From contig BQJH01000216.1 of NCBI GenBank assembly GCA_021604605.1, positions 1-5,224 of the forward strand: DNA of 5,224 bases, in the 5' to 3' direction. The DNA is from Hyphococcus sp. Its GTDB lineage: Bacteria; Pseudomonadota; Alphaproteobacteria; Caulobacterales; Parvularculaceae. Both the position numbers and the translations under genes were made by a program. Below are positions 1 through 5,224 of the stretch, piece by piece; the stretch's first letter is position 1; each line of letters opens with the position of its first letter. The notes beneath the pieces were generated by a model, which worked only from the letters and a program-made list of their open reading frames with translations, was not told where the DNA came from and searched no databases.

Positions 1-1166
1 TGCTCTTTCGATTCTTCGGCGAAGAAACGATCAATATAAATCTTACCCACCGCCTGATCGAGCTGACCATTGACAAAATCAATGCCGCGTTTTTCGCGAG
101 GGCGCTGTTGTTTCTGCCCGCTTAGGGTTTTCCCGTAAAAGGCAAAATTCTGATCATCATAAGCCTTAGGAAGAAAGCTCGCATACGTGGTCAATAAACG
201 AAAAGTGAGATAGGCGCGCCAATCCTCAACCGATGTCTCTGCAAAGAGCGTCGCCAGTGCAGGAAAAGCCTCTTTTTCCCGCACCACCATTTTTTCAATC
301 GCGCCCAGCCCAGCGCTTTGAAAATACGCGCTCCATGGAAAACCCGGCGCTAATTCTTCAAGCGCCGCACGATCTATTAAATTATAAGTGCGGTTTGCAT
401 CCCGGCGATCGGCGCGCGCCCAATGCAGAGCGGCGATAGATTTTTCCAGATCATAAACCGCTTGCGCTTTTTCACCGGCATTATCCTCGCCTATAAGCGA
501 TAACATTTTCTCGATATGCTCGCGATAAGCAACGCGGATACCTGCGAGGCGTTCATCTTCACGTTCAAAGTAAGATTTATCAGGCAAGCCCAAACCGGAA
601 TGGCCAACCCATGTAATATATTCTTTTGGATTTTTAGAATCGATCCACACGCTGGCGTCAAATGGACCGTCCAGTCCAAGGATGGGGTCAGCCATCGCGC
701 GCGCAACCTCATCATGAGTTGATATCGAGCGAATGCGCGCCAGATCTTTTGCGATAGGCTTCAAACCCATCTTCTCAACCTGATCATCATTGATGAAACT
801 CGCATACAGGTCACGAATGCGCTGTGCGTCGGTGTTCTTCTTAACGTTAGCGGCCGCCAGTTCGGCTATGATGGTTGCAATGCGATCTTCATTGCGATCA
901 CGCATTGTGATGGCGAAACCAACGCTGGAGCGATCCGAGGCGATCTCTGTTTCATCGAGCCAATGGCCATTCGCAAAACGGAAAAAATCATCGCCGGGCT
1001 TTGTTTCACGATCAAGCGCATCAAGCGGATACCCCCATGGCTCAATCAAGGGCTTTTCACTCGCCTCATTTTGCACCACCTCTTCTTGCATCGCCTCTTC
1101 GGCAAAAATTGGTGTTGAAACACACAAAACCGCCATCGCCGTTAAGCGAGCACACTGCCTGATCAT
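1..1166 (-). CDS. M13 family (neprilysin-type) metallopeptidase, N-terminal part, cut by window edge
   Basis: This is the first 388 codons of a secreted zinc endopeptidase of family M13; the frame is open to base 1 and the rest lies outside the window. Residues 1-22 form a signal peptide (basic start, hydrophobic core, likely cut after IFA before EE), followed by an acidic linker to about residue 40. The Peptidase_M13_N domain starts near residue 50. Family hallmarks seen are KPGDDFFRFANGHWL (56-70), GLGLPDKSYF (191-200), FYGKTLSGQKQQRPREKR (343-360) and VNGQLDQAVGKIYIDRFF (365-382). Family members run to about 680-700 residues, so roughly the second half, with the HExxH zinc site and the NAxY motif, is not visible and activity cannot be judged. 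The start is well fixed by the signal peptide and the purine-rich ribosome binding site. The product probably cleaves peptides in the periplasm or outside the cell. No frameshift was seen in the visible part. Confidence 0.93.
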   Translation of the reverse strand, partial: MIRQCARLTAMAVLCVSTPIFAEEAMQEEVVQNEASEKPLIEPWGYPLDALDRETKPGDDFFRFANGHWLDETEIASDRSSVGFAITMRDRNEDRIATIIAELAAANVKKNTDAQRIRDLYASFINDDQVEKMGLKPIAKDLARIRSISTHDEVARAMADPILGLDGPFDASVWIDSKNPKEYITWVGHSGLGLPDKSYFEREDERLAGIRVAYREHIEKMLSLIGEDNAGEKAQAVYDLEKSIAALHWARADRRDANRTYNLIDRAALEELAPGFPWSAYFQSAGLGAIEKMVVREKEAFPALATLFAETSVEDWRAYLTFRLLTTYASFLPKAYDDQNFAFYGKTLSGQKQQRPREKRGIDFVNGQLDQAVGKIYIDRFFAEESKE

Positions 1167-1172
1167 AATTTT

Positions 1173-1183
1173 CCCTCTCCTCC
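1173..1183 (-). promoter_or_regulatory. Ribosome binding site of the M13 peptidase gene
   Basis: On the minus strand GGAGGAGAGGG precedes the ATG at 1166. It offers two overlapping Shine-Dalgarno cores: AGGAG 10 bases, or GAGGG 6 bases, before the start. It supports the chosen start, which also gives an intact signal peptide. Confidence 0.75.
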
Positions 1184-1267
1184 ACTAGCGCACGGTGGCC
1201 TCGCTCCCCACGCTGATAACCCCTTCAATGTCACGCTACACCCCGGCGGGCATATTTCTATTCGCCG

Positions 1268-1294
1268 CCCCCTTTTGCAAGGGGGCCTGTTTTT
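1268..1294 (+). terminator. Hairpin with T-run, possible terminator on the plus strand
   Basis: CCCCCTT (1268-1274) pairs with AAGGGGG (1279-1285) around a TTGC loop, giving a perfect 7-bp stem. It is followed after CCTG by five T (1290-1294), with a second T5 run at 1302-1306. By shape this is an intrinsic terminator for plus-strand transcription. Both flanking genes are on the minus strand, where the hairpin has no T-run after it, so its use is uncertain. It could stop antisense transcription, or act as a 3' stem for the methyltransferase mRNA. Confidence 0.35.
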
Positions 1295-1320
1295 GGCCGG
1301 GTTTTTGTGAGGCCTATTGA

Positions 1321-2079
1321 CTAGGCTTTTGGTTTTGCCAGCGCTTTTACAACGCCGCGCAGCGAGCGAACCTCGGGCTCAGTAAACCCGGCCCTCGTCA
1401 ACGCAGCCCTCAAATTCCGCTTCATGGATGGGCTTTTCTCCGGCGGGAAAAAGTGCCCGCGCTCATCCAAAACAGCCTGAAGGTGTTCAACTAAACCAGA
1501 AACTTCCTCGCGGCTGGCAGGTTTTTCCGTCTCTAGCGGCGACGATACGGGGCTATAATTGCTGGCCCTGGACCATTCATAGGCCGTGATCAACACGCCT
1601 TGGGCCAGATTGAGCGAAGCAAAAGCAGGATTGACCGGAATCGATAAAATAGCGTTGGCTCGCGCCACATCATCACTGGAAAGGCCATTGCGTTCACCGC
1701 CAAACAAAACGGCGCATCGCTGGCCCCCTGCGACCCGACTTCTCAGTTCATTGCTCGCCTCACCGGGAGACAAAACCGGGGTCGCAACCTCACGTTGCCG
1801 GGCGGTGGTCGCGATCACATAGTCACAATCGCTAATCGCCTGATCGACCGTCTCAAAGACTTCTGTCTGATCGATCACCGGCGCAGCCCCGGAGGCAACG
1901 GCTGACGCCTTGGCGTTGGGCCATCCATCGCGAGGGTTCACGAGCCTCAATCCTGAAACCCCAAAGTTCAGCATCGCTCGGGCAGCAGCGCCAATATTCT
2001 CGCCCATTTGGGGCTCAACCAGCACGAATAGCGGGGCGGGCTCGATCCCTTCACGCGCTTTTGTTCGGCTAAGTCGCAT
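1321..2079 (-). CDS. trmJ: TrmJ-type tRNA 2'-O-methyltransferase (SpoU/SPOUT family)
   Basis: A cytoplasmic SAM-dependent methyltransferase of the SpoU family, closest in layout to TrmJ, which 2'-O-methylates nucleotide 32 of the tRNA anticodon loop. The protein is 252 residues (E. coli TrmJ is about 246). Motif 1 is GENIGAAARAM (26-36), with Asn28 and Arg34. Motif 2 is LFGGERNGLS (125-134). Motif 3 is SLNLAQGVLITAYE (155-168). Motifs 2 and 3 build the trefoil knot that binds SAM. The C-terminal extension (PPEKSPSMKRNLRAAL at 212-227, then a helix ending in RSLRGVVKAL) is the typical TrmJ tail. The frame stays open upstream to 2235, but the ATG at 2079 has AAGGA 6 bases ahead and places motif 1 at the normal distance from the start; the extra 52 residues resemble nothing in the family and would overlap the divergent promoter. 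The exact tRNA target is inferred from family. Confidence 0.9.
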   Translation of the reverse strand: MRLSRTKAREGIEPAPLFVLVEPQMGENIGAAARAMLNFGVSGLRLVNPRDGWPNAKASAVASGAAPVIDQTEVFETVDQAISDCDYVIATTARQREVATPVLSPGEASNELRSRVAGGQRCAVLFGGERNGLSSDDVARANAILSIPVNPAFASLNLAQGVLITAYEWSRASNYSPVSSPLETEKPASREEVSGLVEHLQAVLDERGHFFPPEKSPSMKRNLRAALTRAGFTEPEVRSLRGVVKALAKPKA

Positions 2080-2085
2080 AAGATG

Positions 2086-2090
2086 TCCTT
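2086..2090 (-). promoter_or_regulatory. Ribosome binding site deciding the trmJ start
   Basis: AAGGA on the minus strand lies 6 bases before the ATG at 2079, the best-placed Shine-Dalgarno in this region. It is the main reason to prefer the 252-residue protein over the 304-residue reading from 2235. Confidence 0.75.
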
Positions 2091-2141
2091 CTTCCCTAGA
2101 GCGCCCCATCATTATTGGGGAAACGAATAGCCAGGCGGGCT

Positions 2142-2169
2142 TTGACCTTAGCGCCGCGAATGCTATAGC
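2142..2169 (+). promoter_or_regulatory. Likely sigma-70-type promoter of icd
   Basis: TTGACC (2142-2147) and TATAGC (2164-2169) are separated by 16 bases, a good match to the housekeeping -35/-10 pattern. Transcription would begin near 2176, giving a leader of about 78 bases before the icd ATG. The -10 lies inside the palindrome GCTATAGC (2162-2169), so it also reads as TATAGC on the minus strand, toward trmJ. I saw no well-spaced -35 for the trmJ direction. Not tested experimentally. Confidence 0.5.
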
Positions 2170-2253
2170 GCGCGCATCAATTTTAACCCAATCAAGCGTG
2201 CGCAAGACCTTTGACGGCGCGGCGCCAAAACTCAAACTGCGGCAGGTTTATAA

Positions 2254-3468
2254 ATGCAGAAAATCAAAGTCGAAAACCCCGTTGTCGAAATGGACGGGGA
2301 CGAAATGACCCGGATCATCTGGCAAATGATCAAAGACAAGCTGATCCTGCCATATCTGGACATTGATCTGAAGTATTTCGACCTTGGCATGGAAAGCCGC
2401 GACGAGACGGACGACCAAATCACCATTGACGCCGCCGAAGCGACCAAAAAATACGGCGTCGCTGTCAAATGTGCGACCATCACCCCTGATGAGGCGCGGG
2501 TTGAAGAGTTTAACCTCAAGAAAATGTGGCGTTCGCCAAACGGCACTATCCGCAACATTCTTGGCGGGGTTGTTTTTCGCGAGCCGATCATCATCCGCAA
2601 TGTCCCCCGTCTTGTTCCCGGTTGGACAGAGCCAGTGATTATTGGCCGTCACGCTTTTGGCGATCAGTATCGCGCAACTGACATGTTGTTCCCGGGCAAG
2701 GGCAAACTCTCCATGAAATGGGTTGGAGAAAATGGCGAAGAAATTGAGCACGAAGTTTTCGACGCCCCGGCCTCCGGCATTTATATGGGCATGTATAATC
2801 TCGATGAATCGATCCGCGACTTTGCCCGCGCTTCGTTTAACTATGGCCTCAACCGGAAATACCCGGTCTATCTTTCAACCAAGAACACGATCCTTAAAAA
2901 ATATGATGGTCGCTTCAAGGACATTTTTGCAGAGATCTATGAAGCTGAATTCAAGGATAAATTCGCTGAATTTGGCGGCACATATGAACACCGTCTGATC
3001 GACGATATGGTTGCCGCCTGCATGAAATGGTCGGGCGGTTATGTCTGGGCCTGTAAAAACTACGATGGCGACGTTCAGTCTGACACAGTCGCACAAGGCT
3101 TCGGCTCACTCGGCCTGATGACATCCGTTCTGATGTCGCCTGACGGCAAAACTGTTGAAGCGGAAGCAGCCCATGGCACGGTCACGCGTCACTATCGTCA
3201 GCATCAAAAAGGCGAAGAAACATCGACCAACTCAATTGCCTCAATCTACGCCTGGACCCGCGGCCTCGCTCATCGCGGCAAGCTGGACGGCAATCAGGCT
3301 TTGATCGATTTCTCAACCAAACTCGAAGACACAATCATCAAGACCGTCGAGGGCGGGCACATGACCAAGGACCTCGCGCTCCTGATCGGCGCTGAGCAGA
3401 AATGGCTCACGACGACCGGCTTCCTCGACAAGGTTGATGAAAACTTTCAAAAAGCGCTTGGATCTTAG
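2254..3468 (+). CDS. icd: NADP-dependent isocitrate dehydrogenase, type II (eukaryote-like)
   Basis: Cytoplasmic TCA-cycle enzyme that oxidatively decarboxylates isocitrate to 2-oxoglutarate, making NADPH; the family is homodimeric and needs Mg2+ or Mn2+. It is complete at 404 residues, the usual length of the type II form found in alphaproteobacteria and eukaryotes, and unlike the E. coli enzyme. Compared from memory with human IDH1, isocitrate contacts are Ser94, Asn96, Arg100, Arg109, Arg132 (in IIGRHAFGDQYRATD) and Tyr139. The catalytic Lys is Lys210, metal ligands are Asp250, Asp273 and Asp277, and the NADP loop is HGTVTRH (307-313) with Arg312 and His313. No key residue is missing. The start is fixed because TAA lies directly before the ATG in frame; the Shine-Dalgarno is weak (CAGG, 7 bases upstream). 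It is transcribed divergently from trmJ and appears monocistronic, with its own promoter and a hairpin downstream. Confidence 0.98.
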   Translation: MQKIKVENPVVEMDGDEMTRIIWQMIKDKLILPYLDIDLKYFDLGMESRDETDDQITIDAAEATKKYGVAVKCATITPDEARVEEFNLKKMWRSPNGTIRNILGGVVFREPIIIRNVPRLVPGWTEPVIIGRHAFGDQYRATDMLFPGKGKLSMKWVGENGEEIEHEVFDAPASGIYMGMYNLDESIRDFARASFNYGLNRKYPVYLSTKNTILKKYDGRFKDIFAEIYEAEFKDKFAEFGGTYEHRLIDDMVAACMKWSGGYVWACKNYDGDVQSDTVAQGFGSLGLMTSVLMSPDGKTVEAEAAHGTVTRHYRQHQKGEETSTNSIASIYAWTRGLAHRGKLDGNQALIDFSTKLEDTIIKTVEGGHMTKDLALLIGAEQKWLTTTGFLDKVDENFQKALGS

Positions 3469-3489
3469 GGTTCAGAGCCAGAAAACACC

Positions 3490-3521
3490 GGGGAAATTAG
3501 CCTCTAACGCCTAGTTTCCCC
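3490..3521 (+). terminator. Hairpin after icd, possible terminator
   Basis: GGGGAAATTAG (3490-3500) pairs with CTAGTTTCCCC (3511-3521), an 11-bp stem with one G-T wobble and a 10-base loop, starting 21 bases after the icd stop. No T-run follows (ATAAATCACC), so it is not a classical intrinsic terminator. It may be a weak or factor-assisted terminator, or a 3'-end stabilising stem. Its position between icd and the next promoter fits an end-of-transcript role. Confidence 0.4.
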
Positions 3522-3540
3522 ATAAATCACCGGTTCCTCG

Positions 3541-3546
3541 TATAAT
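3541..3546 (+). promoter_or_regulatory. Candidate -10 element of the DUF2807 gene
   Basis: A perfect TATAAT at 3541-3546. The -35 region is poor: around 3516-3524 there is only a T/C-rich stretch (TTCCCCATA), which is part of the icd hairpin. TGn for an extended -10 is also missing (TCG instead). A start near 3553 would leave a leader of about 88 bases. Placement between the icd hairpin and the next gene supports separate transcription, but the weak -35 limits confidence; an activator may be needed. Confidence 0.4.
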
Positions 3547-3630
3547 CCAAGCGCCTTACCGCACCGCACCTCGCCATATGCCGGTGGCCATGCCATATAT
3601 CGCTGACATCCTTGGGCGAACGCCCCTAGT

Positions 3631-3635
3631 GGAGA
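3631..3635 (+). promoter_or_regulatory. Ribosome binding site deciding the DUF2807 gene start
   Basis: GGAGA at 3631-3635 ends 5 bases before the ATG at 3641 (GGAG, 6 bases). A small hairpin, GGGC-GAAC-GCCC (3614-3625), sits just upstream of it and might affect access. The site supports starting at 3641, which places a signal peptide at the N-terminus, instead of the in-frame ATG at 3578. Confidence 0.7.
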
Positions 3636-3640
3636 CCAGT

Positions 3641-4300
3641 ATGAAGTACCTGCCTAATCTTATTGCCGCCGGCGTTGTTTTCGCCGCCGCCCCTGCCCTT
3701 GCTCAGGAATCACGCAGCTTCGATCTGCCCGATTTTGACCGTATCGATGTTTCGGCGGGTGTGATGCTGGTGGCGACTGTTGGCGATACACAGTCTGTGC
3801 TGGTCAAAACCAACCATGGTAACTTCAAAGACTTTGAAATCGAAGTTGAAGATGGTGAGTTGAACATTTCACGCGAATGGAACCGCCTGAGCTGGCATGG
3901 CAGCAAATCTGATTACAAAGTTATTGTCACTGTGCCGCGCCTTAACGGACTTGAAGCCTCATCCGGCTCTCACGCGCGCATCATGAAAGTTGATGCAACC
4001 CGTTTTGTCATTGACGCATCCAGCGGCGCCCACATGACGATTGATGGCAGTTGCGAGAATTGCTTTATCGACCTCTCCAGCGGCGCTGACCTTGATGCAA
4101 AAGACTTGATCTGCAACGACGCCGAAATTGACGTTTCGAGCGGCGGGCACGGAAAAGTTACGGTGCGTGATTCCGTCGATGGCGACGCTTCAAGCGGCGG
4201 TCATGTCGCCGTTTACGGTAACCCGCGTCAGGTCAGCCTCGATAAATCTTCCGGCGGACGCATCAAAATTATCTCGACGGCGCAAATCGCCAGAGACTAA
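3641..4300 (+). CDS. Exported DUF2807 (head GIN domain) protein with SSG beta-solenoid repeats
   Basis: A 219-residue protein exported by a clear signal peptide (residues 1-21, cut after ALA before QES). The mature part fits the DUF2807/GIN-domain family: an N-terminal stretch FDLPDFDRIDVSAGVMLVAT (27-46), VTVPRLNGLEASSGS (96-110), then a run of short beta-strand turns. SSG recurs at 107, 127, 146, 166, 184 and 203, spaced 18-20 residues, as expected of one turn per rung of a right-handed beta-helix. NPRQV near 194-198 and the final SSGGRIKI match the usual family end. Cys138 and Cys141 form a CENC motif within the solenoid, and a third Cys is at 158. The molecular role of the family is not established; a periplasmic or outer-membrane-associated location is inferred from the signal peptide. 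The frame is open back to 3578, but 3641 has the better ribosome binding site and a proper signal peptide. It converges on the channel gene. Confidence 0.88.
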   Translation: MKYLPNLIAAGVVFAAAPALAQESRSFDLPDFDRIDVSAGVMLVATVGDTQSVLVKTNHGNFKDFEIEVEDGELNISREWNRLSWHGSKSDYKVIVTVPRLNGLEASSGSHARIMKVDATRFVIDASSGAHMTIDGSCENCFIDLSSGADLDAKDLICNDAEIDVSSGGHGKVTVRDSVDGDASSGGHVAVYGNPRQVSLDKSSGGRIKIISTAQIARD

Positions 4301-4307
4301 CAAGTGA

Positions 4308-5224
4308 CTAAAGCGCGTCTGAATTTTCTGACTTGCTCTTAAACGGATCATCAAGGTCGGCAAATGCCTGATGCAGTTGCCGGTAAAGATGCGGGCGGGC
4401 TCTCGCTAAAGACCGAAAATCTTCCTGATCAAGAACGATAAGATCGCATGTCAGTGACGCCGTCGCTGTCTCGGTTTGACGCCCAGTCAGTAATGAACCG
4501 GCGCCCCAATAATCACCCTCCCCCAGTTTTATCGGTTCAGTTTCAGGCCGATCGGCATCACGAATTTCAACCTCGCCGGACCCGATCATGAAAAGCGCTC
4601 CGGGGGTCTCACCATCGAGAGCGATCACAGACCCCGGCAATGCCGTGCGCGCCTTCAGGACTTTCAACACTTCCCCAATTTCTTCCGCCGAGAGCACATT
4701 AAAAATTTCAGAGCGCGCCGCCATGCCCCAGGTCACGATAAAGTCCTGGCGGCGAAATTCCTCCATAAATCCGCTGGCGATAATACCGATTGGCAGGGCA
4801 AAAAATCCAAGGCCGCAAATCATCACAAACCCGGCCAGCACTTTGCCAAAGGCGGTGACCGGCGTCACATCGCCATAGCCAACGGTCGTCAAAGTCGCGA
4901 TTGCCCACCACATAGCATCGGGAACGGTTGCGAAATTTGTGTCCGGCAAATGTCCTTCCGCAAGGTAAAGCAGCGACGCAGCAATAATAATCATACCGAG
5001 CAGAACGATCACGACCCCCAGTAAGGCGTCACGCTCGCGCGAGAGAACCCGGAGCATCGTATTAAAGGCAGGTGAGAAACGCGCGAGCTTAAAAAACCGC
5101 AGTAGCCGCAAGATACGCAACACGCGCAGATCCATCGGGAAAATAATGCTGAGATAAAACGGCGCAATCGCCAGCAGATCAACAATCATCAACGGGCTGC
5201 GCGCAAATTTTAACCGTGCGCCAA
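4308..5224 (-). CDS. Voltage-gated potassium channel with C-terminal cyclic-nucleotide-binding-like domain, N-terminus missing
   Basis: An inner-membrane six-helix K+ channel resembling MloK1, cut at the right edge; 304 residues are visible (numbered from the edge) and S1-S2 are missing. S3 is SPLMIVDLLAIAPFYLSI (9-26). S4 carries positive charges every third residue (Arg33, 36, 39, 42, Lys45, Arg48), a classic voltage sensor. S5 is about 65-88. The pore helix leads into the selectivity filter TVGYGD (113-118), diagnostic for K+. S6 is about 126-153, and a cyclic-nucleotide-binding-type fold follows from about 175 to 285. In its phosphate cassette the segment YWGAGSLLTGRQTETAT (238-254) has Ala in place of the Glu of FGE and no Arg where family members usually have RSAT or RTAT, so ligand binding is doubtful. 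The TTG/ATG codons at 5187-5192 are not the start: the frame continues to the edge with family-like sequence. Full length would be near 380 residues. Confidence 0.93.
   Translation of the reverse strand, partial: GARLKFARSPLMIVDLLAIAPFYLSIIFPMDLRVLRILRLLRFFKLARFSPAFNTMLRVLSRERDALLGVVIVLLGMIIIAASLLYLAEGHLPDTNFATVPDAMWWAIATLTTVGYGDVTPVTAFGKVLAGFVMICGLGFFALPIGIIASGFMEEFRRQDFIVTWGMAARSEIFNVLSAEEIGEVLKVLKARTALPGSVIALDGETPGALFMIGSGEVEIRDADRPETEPIKLGEGDYWGAGSLLTGRQTETATASLTCDLIVLDQEDFRSLARARPHLYRQLHQAFADLDDPFKSKSENSDAL

Noticed and set aside
8..22. Lipoprotein reading of the M13 signal peptide because of Cys15
   Set aside because: AVLC is not a proper lipobox (the -1 position should be Gly, Ala or Ser), whereas IFA followed by EE is a normal signal peptidase I site. 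The start and end given here are residue numbers of that protein; in the window this is about 1101-1145.
790..1188. Plus-strand open frame of 132 residues opposite the start of the peptidase gene
   Set aside because: It lies antisense to the convincing M13 N-terminus and signal peptide, and its translation has no family features.
2104..2120. CCCCA/TGGGG hairpin in the trmJ leader as a riboswitch or attenuator
   Set aside because: Only a 5-bp stem with a 7-base loop and no alternative structure or leader peptide; too weak to call.
2080..2235. 52-residue N-terminal extension of the TrmJ reading frame
   Set aside because: It resembles no part of the family, would overlap the icd promoter, and the ATG at 2079 has a good ribosome binding site and gives the normal family length.
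2232..2751. Two minus-strand open frames (122 and 167 residues) opposite icd
   Set aside because: Both are antisense to a strongly conserved enzyme gene, show no recognisable domain, and are expected by chance in a coding region of this composition.
3578..3640. Upstream in-frame ATG for the DUF2807 gene, adding 21 residues
   Set aside because: It would bury the signal peptide behind a non-signal leader; the ATG at 3641 has GGAGA at the right distance and gives a standard signal peptide.
4588..4911. Small open frames (96 residues plus, 67 residues minus) within the channel gene
   Set aside because: They overlap the S6 and linker coding region in other frames and have no domain or ribosome binding site support.
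5187..5192. TTG/ATG as start of the channel gene
   Set aside because: The frame is open to the window edge and the upstream codons (GARLKFARSPL) match the S2-S3 region of the family; starting here would lose S1-S2.

Overview
The window carries five protein-coding genes, two of them cut by its edges, and no mobile element, CRISPR array, tRNA or rRNA that I could recognise. It looks like ordinary chromosomal sequence from an alphaproteobacterium of moderate GC content. The basis is the eukaryote-like (type II) NADP isocitrate dehydrogenase, the GGERNG version of the SpoU/TrmJ methylase motif, and the MloK1-like channel. This is inference from protein flavour; I cannot name a genus.

Layout, left to right. 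(1) 1-1166, minus strand: the N-terminal 388 residues of a secreted M13 (neprilysin-type) metallopeptidase; its zinc-binding half lies beyond the left edge. (2) 1167-1320: a spacer holding a GC-rich hairpin. (3) 1321-2079, minus: a TrmJ-type tRNA 2'-O-methyltransferase, started at an internal ATG with a good ribosome binding site rather than at the longest possible start. (4) 2080-2253: a divergent promoter region with a recognisable sigma-70-like promoter for the next gene. (5) 2254-3468, plus: icd, complete, with every active-site residue checked in place. (6) 3469-3640: a hairpin after icd, then a perfect TATAAT ahead of the next gene. (7) 3641-4300, plus: an exported DUF2807 (GIN-domain) protein with six evenly spaced SSG turns. 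(8) 4308-5224, minus: a voltage-gated potassium channel with a C-terminal cyclic-nucleotide-binding-like domain, lacking its N-terminus at the right edge and converging on the DUF2807 gene with only 7 bases between the stop codons.

The genes do not form an evident pathway. Icd is central metabolism, TrmJ is tRNA modification, and the peptidase and DUF2807 protein act outside the cytoplasm. The channel sits in the inner membrane. I found no convincing new system. The points most worth a second look are the channel's nucleotide-binding domain, which lacks the usual phosphate-cassette Glu and Arg, the Cys pair inside the DUF2807 solenoid, and the hairpin at 1268-1285, whose T-run points against both neighbouring genes.
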